Shown here piece by piece: positions 8,398-17,737 of a stretch of DNA of 64,000 nucleotides (position 1 is the first letter of the stretch; the number at the start of each line of letters is the position of its first letter). The stretch is from Streptomyces sp. NBRC 110611. GTDB taxonomy: Bacteria; Actinomycetota; Actinomycetes; Streptomycetales; Streptomycetaceae. A model generated the notes under the pieces. It did not search any database. It had not been told where the DNA came from and worked only from the letters and a program-made list of their open reading frames with translations. The position numbers and the translations under genes are program-made. Where the stretch lies: NCBI RefSeq assembly GCF_001590865.1, contig NZ_BBUY01000002.1, positions 367,713 to 431,712 on the forward strand, given 5' to 3'.

Positions 8398-9615
8398 TCA
8401 CCAGTCAACCGGCAACTCCTGCAAGCCGTAGACGAACTTCTCCGTGATGAAGGAAAGCTCCGACAGCGGCCGGTCCGGCCGCAGCCCGGGGAAGCGGCGG
8501 AACAACGCCGGGTAGGCCACCTGGAGTTCGAGACGTGCGAGATGTTGCCCCAGGCACTGATGAGGCCCGTGCCCGAACGTGAGGTGGCGGCGGGTCCTGG
8601 AGCGCCGGACGTCCAGCCGGTCGGGATCCTCGTACGCCTCGGGATCCCGGTTGGCCAGGTCGTTGGCGCAAATGACCGCGTCACCGGCCTTGATGACATG
8701 GCCGTGGAGGGTGATGTCGGCGACCGCCACCCGGCGCCGTCCCAGGTGTGTGACGGACAGGTACCGCAACAACTCCTCAACCGCCGCACCAACCTGCTCC
8801 CGGTTGCCGTCCCGTACGACGGCCATCTGGTCAGGGTGCAGAAGCAGCACACAGGTACCCAGCGCGATCATGCTCGTGGTCGTCTCCTGCCCGGCCGCCA
8901 ACAGCAGCCTGGCCTCCCGCGCGCACTCCTCCCGCGTGGTCCGCCCGACGGCCAGGTAGTCGACCGCCAGTCGACTGAGCAGGTCGTCCCCCGGAGCGTG
9001 GAGCTTCCGCTCGACCAGGCCCCCGAGGTACTCGGTCAGCGCACGCGAGGCGTCGAGCGCGGCCTCCGGCGTGCTGCGGGTGTCCACCACCACCGCATTG
9101 GCCTCCTGGAAGAATTCCCGGTCCTCGTACGGCACCCCCAGCAGCTCGCAGATCACCTTGACCGGCACGGCCATGGCGAACGCCGCGACGAGGTCCGCCG
9201 GCGGACCGGCCTCCGCCATGGCGTCCAGCAGTCCGTCGACGATCCGCTCGATGCGCGGCCGCAACGCGACCAATCGCCGCTCGGTGAACTCCCCCATGAA
9301 CTTACGGCGCCTGGCCGTGTGCTCGGGTTCGTCCATGGAGATGAAGGTGCGGTTGTGATCGCGTGTGGCGTCCTCGGCGGCGCTGACGGCCGGGTAGGAG
9401 GGCCGGGTGTCGTCCGCACTGATGCGCCTGTCCCGGAGCAGCGCCACCTGGTCCGCATGACGGGCCACCAGCCAGGCCGTGCTTCCGTTCCACAACGTGA
9501 CCCGCGAGACCGGCGCCTCCTCGATCAGCCGGGCCCTCTCGGGTGGCGGGTCGAAGGGGCGGTCCGGGGCGCGACGGTTCGTCCAGGCAGACGGCGGTGG
9601 GGGTGACTTCGGCAT
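8398..9615 (-). CDS. Cytochrome P450, CYP105/107-like
   Basis: A 405-residue bacterial P450 with all usual landmarks: I-helix AAGQETT, ExxR in EELLR, and haem loop FGHGPHQCLG with ligand Cys354. Unlike the two other P450s of this cluster, its I-helix acid/threonine pair is intact, so ordinary hydroxylation is expected. Start ATG 9615 follows GAAGGGAG with good spacing; the upstream extension lacks coding character. It is first in a probable two-gene unit with the dehydrogenase, with a short inverted repeat 20 bases upstream. Confidence 0.9.
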   Translation of the reverse strand: MPKSPPPPSAWTNRRAPDRPFDPPPERARLIEEAPVSRVTLWNGSTAWLVARHADQVALLRDRRISADDTRPSYPAVSAAEDATRDHNRTFISMDEPEHTARRRKFMGEFTERRLVALRPRIERIVDGLLDAMAEAGPPADLVAAFAMAVPVKVICELLGVPYEDREFFQEANAVVVDTRSTPEAALDASRALTEYLGGLVERKLHAPGDDLLSRLAVDYLAVGRTTREECAREARLLLAAGQETTTSMIALGTCVLLLHPDQMAVVRDGNREQVGAAVEELLRYLSVTHLGRRRVAVADITLHGHVIKAGDAVICANDLANRDPEAYEDPDRLDVRRSRTRRHLTFGHGPHQCLGQHLARLELQVAYPALFRRFPGLRPDRPLSELSFITEKFVYGLQELPVDW

Positions 9616-9634
9616 GGTCTCCCTTCCAGGCCGG

Positions 9635-9652
9635 ACGGTCCGGCTGGACCGT
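9635..9652. promoter_or_regulatory. Inverted repeat upstream of the P450/SDR pair
   Basis: ACGGTCC (9635-9641) and GGACCGT (9646-9652) form a perfect inverted repeat with a four-base centre, 20 bases before the P450 start. Its position suits an operator overlapping the promoter. It differs in sequence from the repeat at 6280. Confidence 0.4.
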
Positions 9653-9771
9653 AACAGCCACCCCCGAAGCCAAAAAGAGCGCACTCCTCGGCACGCCGTT
9701 TTCCGGACACGCATGCCGGCCCCGTTCCGGGCCTCGTGGACGCCGGAGCGGGGCCACCCACAAGGACAACC

Positions 9772-11235
9772 TCACTGGGGCCGCTCCAGGTACCACCTCC
9801 ACCGCATGTTTGCGTTCTCGATCGTCTTGAGTGAGACGTAAGCCTTCGTCGCGTTGTCCTCGTTCAGGCCCTTGCCCGCGTGGTGCTGATTCCTGATGAC
9901 GACCATCGTGCCGAAGCGCAGGAGCTCGCCCTTGTCGCGCACTGCGCCCGTGGTGGTGATGTCGCCGCTGCCGGCGTTGAGGCCTGATCCGGTGATGGCG
10001 CCGTCGCTCGCGATCCCGTATTTGGTGCCGGCCTTCAGACTGGCACCCTGAACAGTTCCGCTGGTCGTGATGTTGCCGGAGCCGGTGTTGAGGCCGGAGC
10101 CGGTGATGGCTCCACTGCTCGCGATCCCGTAGCTGGTACCGGCCTTCAGGCTCGCACCCTGAACAGTTCCGCTGGTCGTGATGTTGCCGCTGCCGGCGTC
10201 GAGGCCGGAGCCGGTGATGGCTCCACTGCTCGCGATCCCGTAGCTGGTGCCCGCCTTCAGGCTCGCACCCTGAACGGCCCCACGGGACGTGATATTGCCG
10301 GAGTCGGCCTCGATCTGGACGGTTCCTGCCTCGTTGGTGATGGTGCCGTTCACGATGAGCCGGGCCATGACGGTGACATCCTCCTCAAAGGTGGTGCGGC
10401 CGTGGAGGGTGGTGGTCTTGTCGCTGCTGTCCGCGGTGAGGGTCTCGGGAACGCTGATCTTCTTGGCGGTGAGTTCCCTGGCCACGATGCTGGGTTCTTC
10501 GACGGTGACCGTGGTGGACAGGTAGTGGTGCTGGTCGAATTCCTTGGTGTCCGGGTTCAGGGTTCGCGCGTCGAGGACGAATGTGGTGGTGTCGGTGATC
10601 CCTTCGATCTGCACGCTCTGGCCGGTCACCTGCTGGGGGTCGCGGCCGCCGTAGGAGAGCCAGTACTCGGTCTCGTGCTCGCTGCCTTCCCAGCGCAGCG
10701 TCGCGGTGCCGTTGTTGGGGACCTGTGGCTGTTCGCAGGAGAAGGCGCGGAAGAAGAAGAAATCGTCCACGGCTTTGGTGATCGGCACGGTCCAGTCCTC
10801 CTCGTCGGGCTGGTTCGTCGTGGTGGAAGCGGTGAGAGTCAGTGATGCCTCGCCGGGCCGGCGGCCGACCGGGATGGCGTCGAGGATGAGGGTGAAGTGC
10901 GCGGCGTCGGTGAAGACGAATTTCCCGCCCGGGCCCGACGGCGTGCACACATAGGTGGCCCGGTCGCCGCTGGGGGTGATGTTCCAGCTCCGGCCGCTGC
11001 TGGAGTACTTGTGGTCGATGTTTCCGGGGTTGCTGGTGAGGTCGGTGTCGGTGTCACCCACGGGGAGGGTGACGGTGATCCGGGTGCATTCGACATCCGG
11101 GAGGCCTGCTGTCTTGGTGAACCGGAGCCGGATGACGCCGAGTTTGGTCTTGCTGGCGGTGGAGACCTCTAGGGGGGCGGGGTCGTCGGGTACGGCTTCC
11201 AGCAGCCGGTCTGCGGTGATACTGCGGGAGTTCAT
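9772..11235 (-). CDS. Repeat-bearing fibre-like protein, last gene of giant-protein operon
   Basis: A 487-residue protein of unknown function. Residues about 20-125 form a module shared with the two preceding genes (C-T-x-I-x-V, then YVCTP, then FTLILDAIPV). Residues about 160-265 form a second domain shared with the 447-aa protein (TEYWLSYGG, TTTFVLDA, STTVTV). Then come three 37-residue repeats (GTVQGASLKAG, SYGIASSGAITGSG) and a conserved-looking tail ending RWRWYLERPQ. The glycine/serine/threonine periodicity suggests a beta-helical or trimeric fibre such as phage tail tips. There is no signal peptide or membrane segment. ATG 11235 follows AGGAG. Confidence 0.75.
   Translation of the reverse strand: MNSRSITADRLLEAVPDDPAPLEVSTASKTKLGVIRLRFTKTAGLPDVECTRITVTLPVGDTDTDLTSNPGNIDHKYSSSGRSWNITPSGDRATYVCTPSGPGGKFVFTDAAHFTLILDAIPVGRRPGEASLTLTASTTTNQPDEEDWTVPITKAVDDFFFFRAFSCEQPQVPNNGTATLRWEGSEHETEYWLSYGGRDPQQVTGQSVQIEGITDTTTFVLDARTLNPDTKEFDQHHYLSTTVTVEEPSIVARELTAKKISVPETLTADSSDKTTTLHGRTTFEEDVTVMARLIVNGTITNEAGTVQIEADSGNITSRGAVQGASLKAGTSYGIASSGAITGSGLDAGSGNITTSGTVQGASLKAGTSYGIASSGAITGSGLNTGSGNITTSGTVQGASLKAGTKYGIASDGAITGSGLNAGSGDITTTGAVRDKGELLRFGTMVVIRNQHHAGKGLNEDNATKAYVSLKTIENANMRWRWYLERPQ
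9949..10281 (-). repeat. Three tandem 111-bp repeats inside the fibre-like gene
   Basis: Three exact-length 111-base units (37 codons) lie head to tail. They differ at few positions, for example NTGSGN versus NAGSGD and TSYG versus TKYG. The period is a whole number of codons, so copy-number change would keep the frame. Confidence 0.9.
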
Positions 11236-11283
11236 GGGGACTCCTGAGGCGAGTCGGCGTGGCGCGCGGACGTGCGGGGCCGG

Positions 11284-12627
11284 TCAGGCGATGACGGTGA
11301 CGTCTCCTTCGGCGCAGGTGGTGAGCGCCTGCGTGCCGGCGTCGTCGCTTCGGGCGAGGAAGGTGTCGGTACCGTCTTCCCGGACCGCGATCCGGCCGGT
11401 GGCGGTGAGGCTTGTGGCCTCGATGTCGGGGTCGGTGACGGTCACGGTGGTGGACTGGTAGTGGTGGACGGTCTGGGCTGACGAGTTGGTCGTCTGCGCG
11501 TCCAGGACGAACGTGGTCGTACGGCTGAGCCCGGTGAAGCCGGGCAGGTCGGCTGTGTCGAAGCTGCAGTCCCGGCCGGCGGGAACGCCGATCCGCTCGG
11601 TCCGGTCGTCCCAGGAGAGGTGGTACTCGGTGTTCTCCGGGCTGCCCGTCCAGTGCAGGGTGACGTGGTCGCCGTTGCCGACGCGGGTCTGCTCACCGGA
11701 GAAGTTCTCGAAGACGAAGGCGCTGTCGGCCTTCTCGAACCCGTCCAGGCTTGTGGTGTGGTGGTCCTCGTCGCCGTCGGCGATCACTGTCTGCGTGATC
11801 CCGAGGGCGGCTGCGCCGGGTGTCCGGTTGACCGGGATGTTGGACAGGATCAGGGTGAAGTCGCGGGAGTCGTCGAAGACCGCCTCCCCCTCGTCCGGGG
11901 TGCACACGAACGTCACGGTGTCGTCGTCGGCGCGCGTCTGAGCGCCCTGGTTGGTCAGGAAGCGCCTGACGATGGCGAAGCCCTCGTTCGACGGATCGAC
12001 GACGGTGAGGATGCGCAGAAAGCGGGCGCGCAGTGGCGGATCGAAGACGCGCTCGATGCGCGAGGTGTCCTGGACGGGGTCCGTGTCGAGGTTGTTCCAG
12101 GTCAGTCCGTCCATGGACGACTGCAGACGCAGCATCTGGACCTTGTAGCGGTGGTCGATCCCGGTCCCGATGTCCAGGTTGACGATGTCCTGGGCGACCC
12201 CGTAATCGACGACCAGGGCGGAGTCCTTCGGGACCGGACCGCCGGTTTTGTAGTAGAGGTCGTCCCGGGGGTCGAAGATGTTGGCGAACTCGTGGCCGGT
12301 GGCCTCACCCCATGCGGGAGCGGCCGGCGTGGCGGCGGCGGGCAGCCGGAGGACGGACCATGTCGCGCCGGTGCTGTCACGCGGGTAGTCGTCGATGAGC
12401 ATGTAGTCGGCGCGCGGTTCGTCGTTGACCAGGTCCCCGGCCGCGTCCCCGCGGGGCAGCGACACGCTGATCCCCGTGCAGGTCACGTCCGGGGCCGCGG
12501 CGGGTTTGGTGAAGGTCAGGAAGATGCTGCCGCGCTGGACCTCGGCGGGCGTGGAGACGGTGAAGCGGGTGGGCGGGGTGGTCTGTGAAGTGACCGACAG
12601 CGGTGCGTCGGAGGTGGTGGGGTGCAC
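11284..12627 (-). CDS. Operon protein with discoidin-like insertion
   Basis: A 447-residue protein of unknown function. Its N-terminal module matches the 487- and 169-residue neighbours (CTGISVSLPRGD, then FVCTPDEG, then FTLILSNIPV). Here the module is split: about 130 residues are inserted before the CTP motif. The insert has the character of an F5/8 type C (discoidin) domain: LVVDYGVAQDI, QSSMDGLTWN, RARFLRILTVVD. The C-terminal domain is shared with the 487-residue protein (TEYHLSWDD, TTTFVLDA, STTVTVTDP). Discoidin domains usually bind glycans or lipids, so a surface-recognition role is possible. Start GTG 12627 has GGAGG ten bases upstream. It lies 48 bases before the 487-aa gene. Confidence 0.75.
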   Translation of the reverse strand: MHPTTSDAPLSVTSQTTPPTRFTVSTPAEVQRGSIFLTFTKPAAAPDVTCTGISVSLPRGDAAGDLVNDEPRADYMLIDDYPRDSTGATWSVLRLPAAATPAAPAWGEATGHEFANIFDPRDDLYYKTGGPVPKDSALVVDYGVAQDIVNLDIGTGIDHRYKVQMLRLQSSMDGLTWNNLDTDPVQDTSRIERVFDPPLRARFLRILTVVDPSNEGFAIVRRFLTNQGAQTRADDDTVTFVCTPDEGEAVFDDSRDFTLILSNIPVNRTPGAAALGITQTVIADGDEDHHTTSLDGFEKADSAFVFENFSGEQTRVGNGDHVTLHWTGSPENTEYHLSWDDRTERIGVPAGRDCSFDTADLPGFTGLSRTTTFVLDAQTTNSSAQTVHHYQSTTVTVTDPDIEATSLTATGRIAVREDGTDTFLARSDDAGTQALTTCAEGDVTVIA

Positions 12628-12762
12628 AGTGGGTTGTCCTCCCGGGCGGATGTGTCCGGACTCTGGGAATCGCGGCAGTCAGGATCGGTCGACGGCAGGA
12701 AGGCACACGGCAGCAAGGCGGACGGCAGGCACCAACTCGTGGCGGTGCCGCATCCGGACGGG

Positions 12763-13272
12763 TCAGGACGGGCCGTCGGCCGCCCGCTGAAGGGTCAGTG
12801 GCAGGTCGGTGCGGCGGCGGGTGTACGTCCCGGAGCCGGTGGTGGTGTCGTCGGTGATGTGCAGGGTGACGGTGCCGGGTGAGCCGGTCAGCGGGATGCG
12901 GTCGAGGATGAGGGTGAACGTCGCGGTGTCGTCGAAGACGGCTTCGTGGCGGGGGTTCTCCGGGGTGCAGATGAAGACGGTTCGGTCGGTGTGGGAAGTG
13001 CTCTTGCGGATGTGCCAGGTACGGCCGCGCGGGGCGGCATACGTGGCGTCGATGTGGTCGGGCCGGTTGGTGAGGGCCTCGGGCGCCTTGCCGGTCGGGA
13101 CCTCGACGGTGACGCCGCGGCAGACGGCGTTCGTCTTGGCGGCTTCGCGGTCGCGGGTGACCGTGATCTCCAGCCGGCCCTGGTGGGGACGGCCGGGGGC
13201 GGCCCGGGTCAGTACGGGCGGGAACGTGGTCAGCGTGTAGCGCAGGGGTGCCGTGACGGCGGGCTCGGTCAT
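12763..13272 (-). CDS. Small single-module member of the operon's repeated domain family
   Basis: A 169-residue protein that is essentially one copy of the module heading the 447- and 487-residue proteins: CRGVTVEVPTGK, RTWHIRK, VFICTPENP, FTLILDRIPLTGSPG. Function unknown. Being the bare module, it is the simplest guide to the fold, and may cap or nucleate an assembly with its larger relatives. ATG 13272 follows AGGAGA, 25 bases after the upstream giant gene; 135 non-coding bases separate it from the next gene. No signal peptide or membrane segment is visible. Confidence 0.75.
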   Translation of the reverse strand: MTEPAVTAPLRYTLTTFPPVLTRAAPGRPHQGRLEITVTRDREAAKTNAVCRGVTVEVPTGKAPEALTNRPDHIDATYAAPRGRTWHIRKSTSHTDRTVFICTPENPRHEAVFDDTATFTLILDRIPLTGSPGTVTLHITDDTTTGSGTYTRRRTDLPLTLQRAADGPS

Positions 13273-13297
13273 GCGGTGACAGTCTCCTGATGTCTCG

Positions 13298-16200
13298 TCA
13301 GGGCTGGGGCGTGGGCTCCGGGCCGGTCTGCTGCGTGGCGGGGTGGAGCTGGAGGTAGCCGGCGCGCGCGGTGGGCATCGCGTCGTCGGGGTGGGCGAGG
13401 TGGTCGGCCGGGGTCAGCGGGCGCTCGTCCCAGTCGAGGTGCTCGGTCTCGGTGGCCTCCGGCTGGGCCCAGCTCCAGGTGCCGTGGCGTGCCGGCAGCG
13501 GCGGGATGACCAGGGCCGCGTCGTCGGGGGCGCAGGTGGCCCGGAAGGTCCGCATGCCGAAGGTGCCGTCGGCGTCGGTGGTGAGCCGCAGACGCAGGTA
13601 CCGGGCGGGGACCGGGGTGGCCAGGGCCTGGTCGTTGACCGGCTGCCGGGCGTCGAAGGCCCGTGGTTCCCAGTCGCCGTCGTCGCCGGTGACGGACGAC
13701 TCCAGGACGGGGGTGCCCGGCCAGTCGCCGTTTCCGGCGGTTCCGGTGTGGAGAGAGTATCCGGCGAGCAGCTGGGCGGAGCCGAAGTCCAGGGTGAGGG
13801 TGCCGCCGGCCGCAGGAACGTCCAGGCTGCGGAACTCCGCCGCGAGGGGCGCGCTGTCGGAGAGGCTGCTCAGCGGGTGGTCCGGGTCTTCGGTCATGGT
13901 GGTGTGGAGGCTTCGCCGGTTGCGGGTGACGGCGAGGAGCGGGTTGAGGCGGAAGGAGGCACGGACGGCGGCGAGTGCCTGGTGGACGCGCTCCGGGTCG
14001 AGCCGCAGGGAGTGGACCGGCAGGATGTCGGTGGTGGCGTGGACGGGCAGGTGGGGGTGGGCGAGCAGGGTGACGTGACGCGTGCACGGGCGGGCGGCGG
14101 GCCGGACGGGCAGGGCGAGGTCGCTGCCGTTGGTGGCCGCCTGGAGGTAGTCGTGGTCGTCGGCGGGATCGAGGGCGCGCAGCAGTCCGTAATCGACCGG
14201 TTGGCCGGGATCGGAGCCGAAGTAGCCGATCAGCCCGTCGTCCAGGGCGTGCGGATCGCCCAGCCGGATCGCCCACTCATCGTCGTCCTCGGTGCCGCCG
14301 GTCGGGTTCAGCACGGTGTCCCAGGACGGGTCGGCGGGCAGCTGGTGGTGCAGTTCGAGGTCCAGGGTGGCGTGGACGAGCGCGACGGGCCGTCCGATGA
14401 GCAGGCCGGGCAGCCGGCTGTCCTCGGCTGCCGGATCGACGGTGGTGCGAAGGCTCTTGTCGATGGTGGCGACCAGGGCTTCGAAGGCACCGGCGGAGTC
14501 GTCGCGGTCGAGCAGGCCGGTCAGGAAGCCGGCCAGCTGCGGGTGGTCGGCGGTGAACCGGGGGTCGGTGCGACCGGTGTACGGGGAGTGCGGGAGCGGC
14601 GTGTAGACGGTGACCCGGGTGTTCTCGCTCGTGGTGATGGTGCGCAGTTCGCCCAGGGCCTGCCCGGTCGGGCCGTACACGCCCAGGGTCTGGTCGAGGT
14701 AGTTGACCAGGAGCAGGCCCGCCAGGCCGTCTGCCTGGCCGGACGGCGCCTGGGTGATCGCCAGTCGGGTGTCCTGGAGGATACGGGGCGGGAGCTGGAC
14801 GAACCGTTCGGGGTTGACCAGCCGGGGCTCGGTGTAGAGGTCGTGGCTCGGGGTCACCGAGGGGGTCTTCAGGGGGTACTGGTCGTACCAGTTGCCGTCG
14901 TCGCCTGAGGTGACCAGGTCGGCGCAGCGGCCGAAACGGTCGACGATGCGCAGGTCGCTGAGGAAGAACTGGCCCGCGCGTACGGGCTGGAAGCGCTTCT
15001 CGTGAGGTCCGCCGGCCGGGTCGGGCACGTGGTTCTGCTCCCCGGCGAGGGCGGCGACCCGGGGCTCGGTGGGCACTTGGGCGCCGCCGTCGCGTTGCAG
15101 CAGCCAGTCGTTGAAGCCGTCGAGGGTCTGCGACAGGATGTCCAGCTGTTCGAGCTCTCCGCGCAGTGCGGCCAGGCCCGTGGTGCCGGCGCCCGGGTAA
15201 TCGGCCCGGTAGCGGGCCAGTTGTTCGCGCAGCACGTAGACGGTGGTGGGGGCGAGGTAGGCGCGGGAGCGGAAGAGCCGGTTGAGGACGTCGCCCTCGC
15301 TCTCGAAGTCGGCTTCCAGGGTGCCGGTGCCGTTCCAGAGGTAGCTGTAGGAGTCCCGTCCGCTGCCGGGCGGGGGCGCGGTGAAGGTCCAGTGGTAGCC
15401 CTCGGCGGTGTGGTACGGAGTCGGGAAGTGGCGCAACTTCCACATCAGCAGCATCGGCAGCCAGGGTTGGCGCCATGGCGCGCAGTACTCGGCCAGTGCG
15501 CCCCTGGTGTGGGTGGCGGGGTTCTGGGTGATGGTGTGCAGGGCGGTGTGGCCGTTGTCGGGGGTGCGTGCGGCCTGGTCGAGGAGGGCGAACTCCTTGA
15601 GCAGGTCGGCGCAGGCGGCGGGCAGTCCGGTGAGGCCGGGGTCGGGCGGGTCGGCGGGCGGTTCCGTCCAGTCCGCGCCGATCCTGACCTCGGTGAGCAG
15701 GCGGGAGGACAGCCGGCAGGGCAGCGGGTTGTCGCGGTCGCGGGTGAGCGGGACGGTGCCGCCGCCGGTGCCTTCGATGAGGACGACGGGGTCGGACGGC
15801 CTGTAGAAGCTCTCCTGGGGGAGCCTCTTGAGCTGGAGGTGGTCGGCCAGGCCCTCCGCCGTGGCCCATGCGTCGATGGCGTCCTGGAAGTCCTGTCCGT
15901 CCGCCGCCTGCGGCATGTGGCGGCGGAGTTCGGCGAGCCGTGCCAGGGCCGCGTCGGCCTGTCGCGCCGGGCCGTCGTGGGCGGGGTCGAGCAGCCGGTC
16001 GCATTCGGCGTCGAACTCCGGGGGCAGGTCGTCCGGGCGTTCGCGGTCGGGCAGGTTCCGCAGCCAGTGCAGGGCCCAGACCCGCCACTGGTCCTCCGTC
16101 AGGTGCCGCAGGACGCGGTCGTACTCGGCCTGGGCCTCGTTGAGTGCGGCCAGCGGGAACGGCTCGTCGTCCGCCGTACCCGAGCGGCCGGAGGCGGGCT

Positions 16201-17737
16201 CCCGGTCGTCGCGGGGGACGATCTGCCAGGTGTGACCGCCTTCGCTGCCGGAGAACCAGCTGCGGTGGGTGACTTCGGCCAGGTCGCGGTCACCGTCGGC
16301 ACCGTCGAAGGTGTCCAGCGTGCCGTGGTGGAGCGCGCTGAAGAGCTGGGCGGTGCGTGACGAGCGGGTCTGGTGGCCGATCAGGGTGGCGGCGGCCTCG
16401 CCGGTGCTGTGCCCGAACGCGATCTTGATGCGGGTGGCATCGGGACGGTCGTCCTCGGGGGCTTCGCCTTCGCGCTGCCATTCCAGGCCGAGCGCGGTGC
16501 CGTGGTACAGGCTGCGCCTCGTCTCCGGGGCGGCGGTGACCTCGAGGCGCCGCACGGCGACGGGCCCGGGCCCGGCCCGGAGCATCCACAGCTGGACGTA
16601 GCGGGCGGTGACCGGCTGCTCGGGCGTGTAGTCGATGACCGGGGTGCCGGCGTCGTAGTCCTGGTGGTGAACGGACGGCCAGTCAGTACCGTCCACGGAG
16701 GTCCGGACACGCACAGCGGGCAGCGGGTGCCGGTCGTCCGGGTCGCCCACCAGCACGCGCAGCGAGCTGACCTGCTGGACGCTGCCGAGGTCGACGGTGA
16801 TGCGGTCCTCACGGGCGGGTGCCGTCTCGCTCAGGTAGTAGGTGTCGTCCTGATGGTCGAGGGCGTTCGCCACGTCGTGCCCGGCCGCGGTGCCCATGCC
16901 GCCCTGGACGGTGGCGGTGCGCCCGGCCACGGTCCAGCCGAGGGCGGCGATGACGTCGGCGGCCACGTTGCCGTCGGCGTCCGGGGGCAACAGCCCGGGG
17001 ATGCCCGCCGCGACGTTGAGGATGTCCTTGTCGCTGTCGCTGTACCAGCCGACGACCAGGTAGCTCAGGGTGGCGTCGGGCGGGTAACTGTCCCCGTGCG
17101 CGGGGTCCTTGAGGTCCTGGAGGTCGTCATGAAAGGAGAAGACGTTCTCGTGGTAGGGCTCGAAGGCCGCGAAGCTGGGCAGACCCGCGCCCACGGCGGT
17201 CAGGAACAACTCCCGCTCCCCCGGAGGTTCCTGCCAGGGGCCGTCGGCGAGTGTGTGGAAGCGGCCGAGCCAGTCGACCTCGGGGCCGTCCGTCCTGCGC
17301 GGGTTGATGAAGCTGTTGATCACATCGTTGTCGTCCCAGAGTTCTCCGTCGTCGTCGGAGTACAGGTAGTCGCTGTGTACGACCCAGCCGACGGCCTTGG
17401 CAACACCGCGCACCCAGGAGTAGCGGACGACCAGCCAGCGGTTGGGCACCAGGGGGAAGTGGGTGTCCCCGTCGCCCTCGGCCACGAAGCCGTCGGCGAG
17501 CGCCTCGGGGAGCTGCCACTGCACGTGCACGCCCTCGAAGGTCTCGTCCCCGCCGACCTCCTTCCCACCGCTGAACGCCTCCGGCTCGGCGGCACCTCGG
17601 CCCTCGGCGTCCGGCAGGGTGCCGAGCATGCGGTCGAAGCTCGGCTGGTAGCGGTCGAACGGGTGCAGGGTGCGCACCTTCCGGTTGGCCAGCAGGGCGT
17701 GGACCTGGACGGGCACGATCAGGTCGGTGTCGCTCAC
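13298..17737 (-). CDS. Giant operon protein (1479 aa) with two discoidin-like regions
   Basis: A 1479-residue protein of unknown function. Residues about 290-400 look like an F5/8 type C domain (ITVDLGSVQQVSSLRVLVG, VRTSVDGTDW, ARYVQLWML), and residues about 1285-1390 like a second (LTLDFGSAQLLAGYSLHTG, ARYLRLRLT). Between and before them lie long stretches rich in Trp, Asp and Pro that I do not recognise. The real start is GTG 17737, overlapping the upstream stop as GTGA; the same frame stays open another 2 kb upstream but that part is a shadow of the 734-aa gene. No signal peptide, membrane segment or nucleotide-binding motif is evident. Confidence 0.8.
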   Translation of the reverse strand: MSDTDLIVPVQVHALLANRKVRTLHPFDRYQPSFDRMLGTLPDAEGRGAAEPEAFSGGKEVGGDETFEGVHVQWQLPEALADGFVAEGDGDTHFPLVPNRWLVVRYSWVRGVAKAVGWVVHSDYLYSDDDGELWDDNDVINSFINPRRTDGPEVDWLGRFHTLADGPWQEPPGERELFLTAVGAGLPSFAAFEPYHENVFSFHDDLQDLKDPAHGDSYPPDATLSYLVVGWYSDSDKDILNVAAGIPGLLPPDADGNVAADVIAALGWTVAGRTATVQGGMGTAAGHDVANALDHQDDTYYLSETAPAREDRITVDLGSVQQVSSLRVLVGDPDDRHPLPAVRVRTSVDGTDWPSVHHQDYDAGTPVIDYTPEQPVTARYVQLWMLRAGPGPVAVRRLEVTAAPETRRSLYHGTALGLEWQREGEAPEDDRPDATRIKIAFGHSTGEAAATLIGHQTRSSRTAQLFSALHHGTLDTFDGADGDRDLAEVTHRSWFSGSEGGHTWQIVPRDDREPASGRSGTADDEPFPLAALNEAQAEYDRVLRHLTEDQWRVWALHWLRNLPDRERPDDLPPEFDAECDRLLDPAHDGPARQADAALARLAELRRHMPQAADGQDFQDAIDAWATAEGLADHLQLKRLPQESFYRPSDPVVLIEGTGGGTVPLTRDRDNPLPCRLSSRLLTEVRIGADWTEPPADPPDPGLTGLPAACADLLKEFALLDQAARTPDNGHTALHTITQNPATHTRGALAEYCAPWRQPWLPMLLMWKLRHFPTPYHTAEGYHWTFTAPPPGSGRDSYSYLWNGTGTLEADFESEGDVLNRLFRSRAYLAPTTVYVLREQLARYRADYPGAGTTGLAALRGELEQLDILSQTLDGFNDWLLQRDGGAQVPTEPRVAALAGEQNHVPDPAGGPHEKRFQPVRAGQFFLSDLRIVDRFGRCADLVTSGDDGNWYDQYPLKTPSVTPSHDLYTEPRLVNPERFVQLPPRILQDTRLAITQAPSGQADGLAGLLLVNYLDQTLGVYGPTGQALGELRTITTSENTRVTVYTPLPHSPYTGRTDPRFTADHPQLAGFLTGLLDRDDSAGAFEALVATIDKSLRTTVDPAAEDSRLPGLLIGRPVALVHATLDLELHHQLPADPSWDTVLNPTGGTEDDDEWAIRLGDPHALDDGLIGYFGSDPGQPVDYGLLRALDPADDHDYLQAATNGSDLALPVRPAARPCTRHVTLLAHPHLPVHATTDILPVHSLRLDPERVHQALAAVRASFRLNPLLAVTRNRRSLHTTMTEDPDHPLSSLSDSAPLAAEFRSLDVPAAGGTLTLDFGSAQLLAGYSLHTGTAGNGDWPGTPVLESSVTGDDGDWEPRAFDARQPVNDQALATPVPARYLRLRLTTDADGTFGMRTFRATCAPDDAALVIPPLPARHGTWSWAQPEATETEHLDWDERPLTPADHLAHPDDAMPTARAGYLQLHPATQQTGPEPTPQP

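Noticed and set aside
9949..10281. CRISPR array
   Set aside because: The repeats are contiguous 111-base coding units without spacers, and no cas gene is present.
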